From: Acanthosoma haemorrhoidale
Taxonomy: Eukaryota; Arthropoda; Insecta; Hemiptera; Acanthosomatidae
Reading direction: 5' to 3'
Length of the DNA stretch: 64,000 bases
NCBI GenBank assembly: GCA_930367205.1
Contig: OV884009.1
Span: 84,651,189-84,715,188 of the forward strand
Shown here: positions 23,760 to 35,800 of the stretch, in pieces
Layout: each line of letters starts with the position of its first letter
Position numbering within the stretch: position 1 is the stretch's first letter
Position numbers and translations under genes: made by a program
Notes under the pieces: generated by a model
Told to the model about the DNA's origin: nothing
What the model saw: only the letters and a program-made list of their open reading frames with translations
Database searches by the model: none

Positions 23760-24600
23760 TTGGACAGGCAGCAGATGGACAGTCTTGTGAACAAGGGTTT
23801 TGTGGATGCTCATAACCATCCACCATTATTTAGTTGAAGCTCTACCTCAACAGCGAAGATAATCTTCTCCAGACCAGTGTGAGATAGCTAATATAATGAA
23901 TCTTTTGATTTGAATCTAAGGTGCAATATAAAATTAGTGACAAATTTCATACTACAGAGAACAAAGGGAAATCACTAACAAGGAAAAATAAACATAATAT
24001 TAAGCAGAGACATTTATCTACTGCTTTGGTTACTCACAGTGAACAGTTCACAGTCAATTATTTAAAAAGTGTGTAGAATGCACATCTGGAGAAATTAGTA
24101 GAAAAAACTAGAATATTTTTCCAGACTAAAAGAATGGAAAAGGCATTTTCTTTTTTCCGGAATTACTAGTTTTTTACGCAACTTGTAAATTGACTGATAT
24201 AAATATTCCACTTTATATTCTTCTGGCAATAACTGAAAACAGTCATGGCAAAATGGTATGTGTTTCTCTATTGGCTAACTAAACTGCCAGAAATATCACA
24301 TTGATGTTAAAAATTTTCAAAACAAATAATCCAGAATGGATCTTCCAAGATTCAGTCCCTAATAATGGATAAAGATATGAGAGAAAGACAAGCTATTAGC
24401 AAATCTTTGCCAGGGACAAAATTAGTACCGTGTTTATTTCATACATTATAAACACTATTACACAATAATGCTAGACACAATTCATTCATTCAGAAAGATT
24501 GCTGCTTGCAAGCTCATGAATTGTCATGGACCTCCACCACAGGATGAAGTTCTTCCTAGGTTTAAAGAGAAATAGACCCCTTTCAGCTTTGATATTATTA
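23760..24600 (+). mobile_element. MULE/ZSWIM-like transposase fragment
   Basis: Broken frames give, in order, LYILLAITENSHGKM (24215-24260), CVSLLAN, and MDKDMRERQAISKS followed by LVPCLFHTL (24364-24450). This order fits the DDE domain of MULE-type transposases and their ZSWIM-like relatives (strand, then DKD with downstream CxFH). Many stops and frameshifts; no terminal repeats found. Confidence 0.55.
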
Positions 24601-26690
24601 AAAACTATATTGAAAAAGCTAGGAAAATGAAATCTGTCACATCAACTTATAAAACCACTATTTTATGCTGTAACTGTAGATTTTTCAATAATTGGAAAAT
24701 TGCTTGTCATCATATTTTTTTAATTAGAGTAATTAATAATTTTAGTATTTTTTTATGGGTACTTAATATTCAAACGATTCTTTATGTGTACACATTATGA
24801 AATGTACGGAAATAAAGAAAGAGTTTTGGGTGGACCATCAGGTCTTGGTACAGATATATCAACAAAAGCTGGTATAGAGCTCAAAACTGGAAAATCAGTT
24901 ACAAAAGATAAAACCATGAATATTAAATTATTAAAAAAAGAATAGCAGCCAATGACTGCTTCAAGTAAATATAAAAAGGTCATGCCAGTGTGTGGTAATA
25001 CATTCAGTGCACTGACAGAATTTGGAACTGTATAATTCGTACTTTTAAGTATAATTCAGTTATGACTGAACTAATAATAAGAGACTCCTTTAGACAAAGG
25101 AGATCTGCTTTTAATATAAAGGTTCATACAAAAGAGTTAAAAATCAGTTTATTTTCATTAACATTATTTTTATTTATCTTAATAATTAATATTTATTGTA
25201 GGACAAAGAGAAAGATATGATAGAGATCACTTATGATGTGGCTCCTGATTCTATTTCAATAATCATCAATGAAGTAAATTTATAATTTAATCATATTAAT
25301 ACATCTTAGTAAATGTTTTCTAAACTTTATTTGTTTCTGTTAAAGAACTCAGAAGTGCACAACTATGGCTAACAAATTACATTGAAGGATATCTCAATTA
25401 AACATTTAAAAAGTAAGAGATTTGTTAGACTGATACCCATTGACAACAAGATATTGGTTATAGATTAGAAGAAGAAAAAGAGAATGAAATAGTAGTCAAT
25501 TTGTAAAATGTTTCTTTACCAGTTGTTAACAACAGTTTTTGTATAGTAAATATGTTCTTTAATTTCTTTACAATTGAGTGATATATATATGTTCTTCCAC
25601 TATCTCAATTTGGTCTCTTTTCCTATGTTTTCTCACTTCATTGTGAATTTGAAGCACAATATTTTTATTGTTAGATTTTACTTTCACAATATTTATTTTA
25701 CTTTCTGATTTTACAGTTTGAAATATATTGAATGTTGGTAAAACTTTTGTTTTTGTCACTGCCTAGATACTAATCTCACCCTTTGAATATTATTTATTTA
25801 TTATATTTTTTCAAATGTATACACAAAATCAGATTATTTTTTATAAATAAATTTAGAACACATTTTCATGTCAAAATTGTACTGAAATTAAAAAATATTG
25901 AGTGGAGTTTTTTATATTACTCCATCTGCCACCAGATGGCAAAAAGGCTTGAAAGATAGAATCCAGTTTAGAAAAATTTTCACACATTTCAGGATTGATA
26001 ACCTGAAGAGAAGTTTTTTCTTAAAATGATAGCATTCAAGTGACAGCGGTTTTCAAGGATTTCGACATTGATAATTTAAGGGATGTTCTTGTCCCAAAGA
26101 GTAATAAGATTTTTCGATGATTGGAAAATTGGTTGTCATCAAAAGAGTAATAATATACAATCCATTGAAGAGCTAGTTTCACATATTTTGAGATTGATAA
26201 CCCAAGGGATATTATTTTTCCTAAAGAGACTCAAAAGATAAACTTATATCTTGTACATTTTCTGAGAAAAAAAACACCCCTTAGGTTATCAGTTTGTTTC
26301 AGCTTAAATTATTTTTCTGAAAGTTTTATTTAAGATTCAACAAAACTAGTTTTATAACATACATAAAACCATAGTCTGAGGGCCCTAAAATATTAAAAAC
26401 AAAATATAATATAATTAAACATCAAAAAGTATTTGAAACACTTTTTAGTTTTTGCTTGTACTCTTTTCCCGATTGTATATTTTTTTTCATAGTTTGTTAC
26501 TACATTTAGAAAAACTTTAAAGTGATGTCCATTTTAATTAATTTAAAACTTGGTTTAAATTAATATATGTAATATTGGTATTAATTAATATATGTAAATA
26601 TTGTTTGCATTAATTAACAAATGTAATTATTAGTGGCATTAATTAATTAATATATTTAATATTGTCATTTAATAAAGACTACATTTTGAA
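24601..26690. other. No confirmed gene; two weak plus-strand readings
   Basis: At 24799-24945 an open reading (ERVLGGPSGLGTDISTKAG) ends at TAG and is unrecognised. At 25201-25285, after TTTATTGTAG, a 27-codon reading DKEKDMIEITYDVAPDS ends at TAA and would fit a short last exon, but no partner exon is visible. The rest is AT-rich, with a TTAATTAATATATGTAA-like repeat at 26560-26660. Confidence 0.3.
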
Positions 26691-26694
26691 TTTT

Positions 26695-28480
26695 TATCGA
26701 GGAAAGATGGCCGAGGCCGGGAATCACTTGACTTTTCTTTAAGTTCTTCTGGATGCACAACATTCTTCCACAAAGGTAGCACAAGCACAGGCCCTTCTGA
26801 TGACCTCAACTCGGGAGTCCGCTGCAATTTTCGTCACCAGATCATCCACGTGGGCTACCGCAGGGATACTTTAGTCATTAATGCTTACCAGAACCTTGTT
26901 AAATATCAGCTTCCAAAGGACAGGCCCCAGTATTGACACCTGGGGACATCCTCACTCCACGGGTTTGTCCACCTCGTATGGCTCTCCTCTGTTGGTTCAG
27001 GTAGCTACCCACGAGTTCCTTGAGGTTGTCTCCAGTTCCTGCTATTCCCACATCATAAAGGGCCACCAAACTCTGTCGAAGGCAGAGAAGTCATTCGTCA
27101 TGACTATGATGTACTTGGAGCGAGTCTCAATTATGTCCCCCCGTAATCTATTCAGAGCGTCAGCCGAGAGCTCCTACCTTTATACGAGCCGCAATGCCTT
27201 GGGTGATCGGCTCTATCGAATACCTGTCGCTGCACCGAATACATCTGACTTTCCAGGACAAATTAGGACTGGGAGTAAGCCAGGAGTCTGTAGCTCGTGG
27301 TAGCAGTGAGACCCCGCTCTGCGGCCTTAGGGATAATGCGCAGATTTGCCCTCTTCCAATCCCTCTGGAAGTAGCCACAGTCAAGGCACTCATTAACCTC
27401 CCTTCAATGGGGGGGGGGGGGGGCACGAGGTCTTAATAAGTGCGGCGTCGAATGCGTCCATGCCTAGTTCTCGGCCGGACACGAACTCATCCCAGGTTTT
27501 TCTCTGGGAGGTCTCGATCCTCTTCTTGTACTCTGTTCTAGAGCTCTTCTACCAGGTATGGAGGTTTCTACCACGGACCAGGTCGATCCTGCAACTATCT
27601 CACGTTTTGCCCTGTAGACCTTTCTCTTGGCTTCCATTAGGGCAGGTTGCAGGTGTTCCGATGCTATTTTCGCTGGAGGGTGACTACCGATGCGTCTTTC
27701 ATCGCTGCCGTTAGGGATGCCACTTTAGTGTTGGACTACACTCCTTTTCCTATGGATTATTTTCTATTAGAGCCCTCTCGTCGTTCACAAGCCTCATCTC
27801 TAGCGCAGTCTCGTTCGTGGACCACTCGTCCCCTCTCGTTGAGGCATCCCTGGCGCGATGTTAAACAGGATGGAGTTATGGATACTGTTGTTCTCAGCGG
27901 AAATTCTCCATTTCTCTATGCATTTGGAGAGAAGGATCGAAGACATAGTGATGTCAATCCAGCTGCATCTTTGGGACCCTGAGTACATTGGGGCACTAGT
28001 ATTGTTATTTAGTATAACTTGCTGGCTGGCCCCACTGCTTGTAGTGTGAGTGGAACCCCACGCCGTATGCCATATTGGTATCAGTTCCAACAATACCTCC
28101 CTATTTCCTCTAGGTCTGACCCAGCCTTCAATGACTTCCAGTAGCTTTACCGAATCTCTGTCACCTAGAAGAGTAGAGAGAGAATACCACTAGCTTATCC
28201 CTTCCCCACCCAATGTGGCAGCAAACTAGGTCTTTGCAATAGAACTGGTTGAGAGACATCACTTCCATCGTAGGATTTCAGATTGCTATCACTGCCCTGG
28301 GCCTCCTCATTCCACAGCAACTAATCTAACTGTTTCCCCGCGACCAGAAATCCTATCCTTCTGGCTGTATGGATCCTGGATCAACATGATGTCATACTGC
28401 AATCGGCCTAATGTGGTCATCGTTTCAGTGAATTGTTTGTTCATCAGTCTTTCATCATTAGGTACTGATCATTGAAGTTG
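26695..28480 (-). mobile_element. R1-type LINE, degenerate
   Basis: Reading right to left: endonuclease motifs QDPYSQKDRISG (about 28370), ILNNNTSAPMYSG and CSWIDITMSS (about 28000-27930), then reverse transcriptase GCPQVSILGPVLWKLIFN (about 26920) and the catalytic box as AHVDDLVTKIAADS (about 26850; usually AYADD). Frameshifts, stops and a 15-base G run (27409-27423) break it. It is GC-richer than its surroundings, consistent with a transferred element. Confidence 0.75.
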
Positions 28481-28860
28481 ACTTAAGCACACCTGCACTT
28501 CTTCATTTCTATAACAAAACCAAGTTTGTTATTGATTTTCACAATTATAGCAGGCCCATATATCCAAATTGTACACTAAAGTTTGCTGTATCATTCAATC
28601 ATCAATAGATTAAGGACTGCTTCATTATTGTGAGACAAATGAACAAATGGAGAACTGAAACGAACCAATAAACAGACTTCCAGTCCCTTCCTTCGACTGG
28701 TCTCCAAACTCCTATCACACAAATATGCACTAGGCTTAATATGTAGCACAGAGTTGCCTATTGGAAGGCAACTTTCTTGTGGGCAAATAGTATGTCATAC
28801 AAGATTAATTACAAACAAAATTGAACTATTTCACACACTTTACCCCCTTTCCATTTTTTA
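28481..28860. other. No gene seen
   Basis: Between two LINEs. It may contain upstream sequence of the Jockey-like element, but no motif is readable. Confidence 0.4.
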
Positions 28861-29870
28861 ACCTGGACCAATTGTGGTTTTAAACTTATCATTTTCACCT
28901 TCAGTTTTGCTGTCAAACGAGTGTAATATGATTCAAAGGGATCATGTAAACAACCAACTAGTGCCACATGAACCTACCTACCTTATGCTGCAGACCAGCC
29001 TGGATGATCAGGAAGGGTACTTTACCAAGTGGAAAATTATTCTCAACCCAGACAAATGTGTAGCAAACCTTTTCACCTTGCGATGCCCTTTAAACCCATC
29101 TGAGCTAACTCTCAACAATGAAGCTGTAATGTACCTGGGAGTCCATCACCATTTGACATGGAAGAGTCACATCAATAAAAAACTTACTAAGGTATATTCT
29201 ATGTGTTATACCTCATTATGAATAGGAAATTTCACCTGTAACCATATGTTGTCATTTTAATCTTCTGTACCATCCTTAGACCACTGCTCATGTACGGTTG
29301 AGAAGTATGGAGCTCCGCCTGCAGTTTAAAGCTCAAAAGGCTGAAAATTTTCCAAAATAAAATTCTAAGGATTGGTATGAATGTAGAAACAGAAACAAAC
29401 AAGCTCGGTGAAGACCAAGAGTTACAAATTGAAACAGAAATTCATTATGAAGTACCACCACAAATTTCAATACATTGAAAGAGTAATGAAATATAACATT
29501 GGAATTCCGGCTTTGAATATAAGATTGAAACTGAAACTTTTACAAGACAACCTGCTATCAACAAGTTTATAATTGACAGAAAATTTCATAGATTTTTTTT
29601 GAATTTCTATCTGTTATATAACTAGTCAATTATCATTACTATCATCATTATGTAATATGTAAATTATTCTATATTCTAAATTGTATATCCTAACATACAT
29701 TCAAAGTATTAATCAACTAGTTTTTCAACAGGAATGATACTGTATTTCCTTAGGCATGTCACTTAATGGGATCATTACCCATTATGTTCAGTGTTATTAT
29801 TATTTTATCAGTTGTCCACTATACATGTATGGCAGTCAAACTGAGCTGGAAATAAAGATATATATAAAAA
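28861..29870 (+). mobile_element. Jockey-like LINE, 3' end of ORF2
   Basis: A 115-codon frame at 28874-29221 contains FTKWKIILNPDKC, LTLNNEAVMYLGV and LTWKSHINKKL, the segment after the catalytic box in Jockey polymerases. After a break, readings RPLLMYG and LKRLKIFQNKILRIGMNV follow. The end near 29865 is AAATAAAGATATATATAAA, a typical A-rich LINE tail. The 5' part is missing (5' truncation). Confidence 0.75.
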
Positions 29871-30257
29871 AAAGAAATGTGCTGCAAACTTAGATAGCAA
29901 TAAACGGAAATGTCCAGGTTGTAGGAAAAAGATCCACTATTATTTCGCTGTTAAAAGATTCCACTATTATAACTACAACAATAAATGATGAATTGAGGAA
30001 ACTGCCCTCTTAATTAACACGAGAAGCAGCAAGATAGTAAAACGCTTAGAAGAATATTTGTGACTAACCATTTGATGAAAATAATAACAGAGGTAAAGGA
30101 GAATACAAAATGATAGTTATTGCATTTTGGATAAGTTTACAAGTTATGCTCTGATAGATTACTTCATAACCATAATAGAAAATCCAAATATCTGTAATAA
30201 AACACTTTAGAAATTATCTAACAGGTGATCCTTAATTAATAATACCACTGCTACTTT
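29871..30257. other. No gene seen
   Basis: AT-rich link between the LINE tail and copy B of the duplication. Confidence 0.5.
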
Positions 30258-30377
30258 ATTTCTTACAACATACATACTTGTGATGTATGTGTGAAAGGAC
30301 TTGATGAACAAAAAGTGATACAGGCAATTAAGTCTATTTGTAATGGAGCGAATGGAAGTGATATACTAATTATCTAG
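30258..30377 (+). pseudogene. Broken copy of legumain last exon
   Basis: Matches 7942-8064 but lacks the exon start and its acceptor. A short deletion after ACAACATACATAC brings in TGA and shifts the frame. The end GCGAATGGAAGTGATATACT to CTAG is still clear. No other legumain exon is near it. Confidence 0.8.
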
Positions 30378-31052
30378 AAGAGTAGAACCATACTTATGAT
30401 AATTGAAGGGTCAAGTAGATAAAGGTGATATGTGACTGAAGGTGTTATGTCACTTCATGCAAGTTTCTGAAAACATATTTCCCCAGCACTCATGTGATGA
30501 AGGTGTTTTCTAACACTATAAGGCTTGACCTTAAAAAACTTTAGATGCGTTTTTCTCAATTTCAGGTCATCATAACATATCATTTCTATCCATTTGCTCC
30601 TTCTATTGCAAAGTGAAGGTAATAAGGTCTTTCATAAATAATAATTATTTAACAAAAATATTTTATTTATTCCCATACCTGATACCAAAACAGATTATTG
30701 GCAGCAAATTTATCACATATAACATCCCTTTGAAGGATAAACCGTTTTGATTTTTTATGTTGAGCGATTATTTAATGTTATGGACCAATTTATAAGGGAA
30801 AAAAAGAAGAAAAAAGCTATTTTCTGAAAAATAAACATTTATCATTTATGCAACTAACATTTCAAACAATCCTTAATACTAATATTGGTTTACAGTCACA
30901 GAAATAGCTTTTTTTTTTCTTTTTTTTTTTTGACAAATGTTTAAGAAATAGTTTTGTTTATGAAACACAAAAATACATCTTAACAAATATTATACAATTC
31001 ATAAATTGAATATAAAATTCAACAAAAATATACATTAGATACTGTTTGTGTT

Positions 31053-31081
31053 GGCGTGTGTCTGTGTGTGTGTGTGTGTGT
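31053..31081. repeat. TG microsatellite
   Basis: GTGTGTCTGTGTGTGTGTGT. Copy A has only a short form near 8476-8487. Confidence 0.8.
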
Positions 31082-31337
31082 GAAAATGAATGTGTTGTGT
31101 ACTTAATAACAATGTCATGAATTAGTATATTTACAAGGAAACAGCATTTTACGATACATAAGGCACTTCAGATAAAAAATATATTCTGGTTTTAGTATAT
31201 GAATAACTTCATTTCATGGCACGATTTATGTATGTTACACATATGTCATAATCAAGACTTCTTAACTCCATGGATTATTATAATCCTTATTATTTAACAG
31301 TGGATGTAAGAAATACATACATACATATACATAACTA

Positions 31338-31362
31338 ACATATATATATATATATATATGTA
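31338..31362. repeat. TA microsatellite
   Basis: An uninterrupted TA run of about 20 bases, followed by GTATACACATACAATTAAAA. Copy A (9180-9200) has fewer repeats. Confidence 0.75.
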
Positions 31363-32729
31363 TACACATACAATTAAAATACATGTTTAAAATAAATATA
31401 TCACCAAAAACTTCAACTATAAACAAATTTACACAATAAAAATACTATTTAATAAAGGAAGTAATAAAATTTATTAGTATATACTAGGATTTGTATAAGT
31501 TAAAAAAAATACATAGAAATCCAATACATACACTTATAGATTAATACATGTTTCTATGTGTTACAAGCTTATATGTAACAAGTCCACACATGCACATATC
31601 CATCTGACCAACTTGAAGAGCTGCTAATGAGGAAGAAATGACTTTACACGACAGGTGATTAGCCATAATGAAAAACAACAGAAGTAATACTAAAATTTAA
31701 ATAAAAAATAAAACATAAACAAACATAAATGTCCTACAATTTGAGGATGCTATTTGGTGTTCTTCAATAAGACGTGAAATTAATGTTAAAAAAAAATATT
31801 GTTCTACTGCCAATTATTTTATTGCTGCTGAATGTTATTTGGAAGACAATAATTTATGCATTAATTGCAAATATTTCATTTTTGGCACAACCTCAATCAC
31901 AACCAATTCTGATATAAACAAATTTTCACGATCATCAATAGTGGTTACTAAACTAGCAATTTTACAAAACAAGTTTAGTTTATAATATTCATTTTTTTTT
32001 ATGGAAGTTATGGTTAAAAACGACATCACATTAAAATAAACCAAACCACTACAAGATGGAGTAAGAAGAAATAGAATAAAAAAAGAAGACATTAATAGTA
32101 ATAATTATTACCTAGACAGGGAATCACCACAAGTCCTAAATAGATTTACAAAGTACAATGAAATTTACTTATGTAAGAAAATAACAATCCATGCTTGCTT
32201 TATTATATGTCGTTGTTTTATTTTTTGTACATCAATAAGATACAATTTCAACAATACATGAACAAGATAGACTCTATAAACTCAATTGAAAAAAAAAATA
32301 TAAACAATTTATAACATAGGAACAAACTTAACTGAAAAGATATAAAAGATATTTAACTATAAAAATATATCTTTCATATCACATACTAATTTAACACACA
32401 TATAATTATTTTTACCTGAAATTTATTTAACTGATAACTAAGCAAACCATAAACAATAATAATATTCATTAATATTATTTGTAGAGAGCAATACACTTCC
32501 ACTTAACACCATTTCTTCAAACTCTTTGGACAAAAAATTAGCATGTTTGATAGTTATTTACCTAAACAAAGTAAGTCTTTAATATACAATAATAAAAGGA
32601 AATACTAATATTACCAGAATTTCTCACTATTTAAAACTGGTCACTAGGCACTCAGTAAGATCACCAAATGTTTTATACAAAACATTTTAAAAGTTATTCA
32701 TAATCGACAATGAAGAAAATTGAAGACTG

Positions 32730-32846
32730 CTATTGTTTTCCGTTAACATCCTTTTTTATTGGTGAGGTTACAGATGGTAATGTTGAATTTTGTACAGCAT
32801 GCTCAATACTTTTTTCAACAAATGTTTCATAAGTAGGTTTCATAAA
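32730..32846 (-). CDS. atl: Atlastin last exon, amphipathic tail
   Basis: 38 codons and TAG after [28 protein letters not shown] matches the fly tail KPLYETFMEENIRHAV, a helix needed for efficient fusion. It ends basic, [11 protein letters not shown]. It has no counterpart in copy A of the duplication. Confidence 0.9.
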   Translation of the reverse strand, partial: FMKPTYETFVEKSIEHAVQNSTLPSVTSPIKKDVNGKQ

Positions 32847-35800
32847 CTAAAACATAAAATGAAATAAATTAACAGAGAGAGAGAGAGAGAGTGAGAGAGA
32901 GGAAACCCTTCGATAAACAAACTTATGTGAAATATCATAATTGTAATTGGGTTACTGCTTGTTGGTGGATAATACTATGCAGAGCTTCCAACTCTTCAGT
33001 GTAGTTGAAGACTATGCCAGCCCCCGTTGCGAGGAAGCAAAAGTGTCAGCAAGGGTTGCTCTGGTATCTCACAGTGGAGTAGGCGGGAAATGCCTCTTTG
33101 GTTAGCTCGACAATGACGAAGTAGGCTTGAGCCAGGCAGCTCAGCCCAGAAGTGGGGCTTTTGCATAAAGCCATTTTGGTGGGCAATAATACCAAGGTCC
33201 CGAGTTCAGTACATCAGGCATCATTAATTCCATTAGAGCAGGTTATTGCAGTCATTTCTAATGTGCTTACAGTTATGGCTGATAAAAACCTAAAATTTTG
33301 TCTAGGGGGTTGTACCACCAAAGACACTATACTTCATTTTATCGGAATGGAATTATAGGTTATGTTTCTAGATAATGTCTCCACTAGCATTTCTCATGGT
33401 AGGTACACCAACTTTAAGGACAGTGATCCTGCCCACAAGAGGTGTTGACTCCTGCACTTGGAAGAATCAAGTCCTAAATCTGTTGTAACTCTTATCCCTA
33501 ACCTGGCAGGGGGCATCCAAACAGTGATGACATAAGGTAAAAAAGTGGTACCAACTTGCATGGGTCACATACAGATATTATTCCTCAGAGCTGGGACGAG
33601 TGATATGGGAGATATACTGTGAACATACCCCGAAGCTAGAGCAAGAGGTAATTAACTAAGAAGCTAGAGAAGTAAAACAAAAATGTGGAGATACCCCTGG
33701 TGATAGGTCTAGTGAATATGAGTACACACTTTTCTCCAATACAGCCATGTACCCATTACATCATCAATCCTCATAATAAATGTCAGGAAACATTGTCTGA
33801 CATGATTATTTGATGTGGAAGAGTTTGAAAATCACAAGAAAATAACCTTAAAAGCTTGTATGGGACCATTGGTTTCAGGTGCTATATTTTCAGTAGCTTC
33901 CTTCCTCTATTATATTATCTTCATACATGCTATTTTATATTTTTTATTTTATCTTTTTACGTAAAATTGTGAATCTTCTGCAAGGAGGTAATGTGGTAAG
34001 GATTTAGCTCTGTCCTTCGAATTATTTTGACATTTCAACAGTTCATGAATAAGTAATGTAATCAATTACTCTTTCTTCAGCTCTGAAGGTTCCACATTGG
34101 ATTTCCTTGGGAGGGAAAAGTGAGCTTCTGAATCAAACATCATCTCTTTAGTTCTGTGTAATATGGCTTGGCCTTTCCTGCAAATAGGTGTCTTCATAAC
34201 ATAATCAGCATACAATTATTTTCTATCCAGCCATTCCAAGTACCTGAAGTCATTAATTCATAATTTCCACCGCTCAGGGGTTTGACATATAATATAATCA
34301 ATTGAATTAACTTAGTGTTAGAATGTTAATTTTAAGCAATAAGTCATAAGTAAACAGAGATATAAATGAGCAAACACAAATTATTTGTAATAACTTACAT
34401 TTTCCCAAAGTAGTGCAGCAGCTTCATCAATTCTTTCACCAATTCCAATCATTTCTCCACTATACCTGAAAACAATATTTTTTTACTTACTGCAGTTTAA
34501 CAGGTTTTTTTCTTAGTTAACAATTAAATAAATAGGCTAAGTATTCATTTTTCTGCAGTGTAGTTACCTTTTCAAGGATTTTTTTCACACATTTCATTTA
34601 ATATTAAATTAACGAGGTTTTTATATTTGAAGTTAAACAAAATATCATTTTGTCTGAGATTTCACCACCCATAACAATAATAATCAATTATCCAATCACA
34701 ATGATTCACTAATTATAAAGATATCTTCGTTAATTATTTTTTAAGTGAATTTAGTATCCATACTTACTAACTAGTTACTTTTAAAGCTCTTCTAAGGCTT
34801 TTAAAAAATTTAGCTTTTATTAAATTTTAGCTTATTGTTGGCATTGCCATACTTGTGAGATTTTTGACCTGCCAGCAGGTTTTATTTTCTGCAGTTTCAA
34901 GAATTTAGATTTACAGCATTTCCATTTCCAAAAATTATGCAGAATCATTCGAGTATGAATTAAATTCAAACCATTAGGCATTTAAACACTATATATATTT
35001 GTACAGGGCAGTCTTACTACCTCAGACGCAGAACCTAGGGTTGAGTATGTTGGTCTGGGGCTGGCCACCCGGCTTACCCTTACAGGCGAGCGAGCCCTTC
35101 ACACATTAAGAACTTATAATAAACCAATAGAATGTGAGATAGTAAAAAATGTGAGAAGTAAATGCATCCAACTATATAAAAAAACAAATTAAAGTCAAAT
35201 GTGATTAATCACACAATTGAGGATTTTGGTAGGGCTAGGAAAACAATTTTAATGACAGTTTTAATGAATTTTTCAATTATAGCCTAAACAATTATTACAT
35301 ATTATTTATCAGGAAACCAAGATCTTGAATTTGGTACAACATTTAATATAATAGGAACATATTTATGTTTTAGTAAGAAATAATTAATTAATGACCCTTC
35401 ATTATTTTTCATGGGGTTGATTTTATTTTAGGCATATCTATTTGGAAAAAAATTGGGAAAACATTTTTGATGACTTTGTAACTATTGCCTATTAACACAG
35501 GGAACCCACAAAAACATGAACATATAAGAGAAATACTGGTGAAAACAGAAGGTTTTGGAAAAATCAAAGCAATCCTAAAAAGTATTTGATCAGAAAAGCA
35601 AACCTTTATTCACATTATTTGTTCAAAAAATAAACATTTTTAAAAGTGTAATAAGATGCATTTAAACATTTTTTATTAAAATAAAATTTACGTGACCGTA
35701 TATGTATCTTTTCCCTAAATCTAAATGTATATTTTTTTTTGGTTTGTTAGTTTCAATACACATACATAAGGAAATTCAATAAAATAAAAACAGCAGAGTT

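Larger units (their letters stand above)
30258..34655. repeat. Segmental duplication, copy B
   Basis: Counterpart of 7940-11500, same orientation. It has about 200 extra bases near 30390-30600 and an extra block at about 32705-33620 that includes the last atlastin exon. It carries microsatellites not in copy A. The left edge falls inside the legumain last exon, about ten bases past its start; the right edge lies near 34655, inside an atlastin intron. Confidence 0.85.

Noticed and set aside
27160..27982. Overlapping frames of 60-140 codons on both strands
   Set aside because: They are shadows of the degenerate R1-type LINE; the true coding strand is minus and is interrupted by frameshifts.
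35020..35100. GC-richer patch GGCTGGCCACCCGGCTTACC that looked like a tRNA or regulatory element
   Set aside because: It cannot be folded into a cloverleaf by eye and has no A/B box pair; probably transposon debris.
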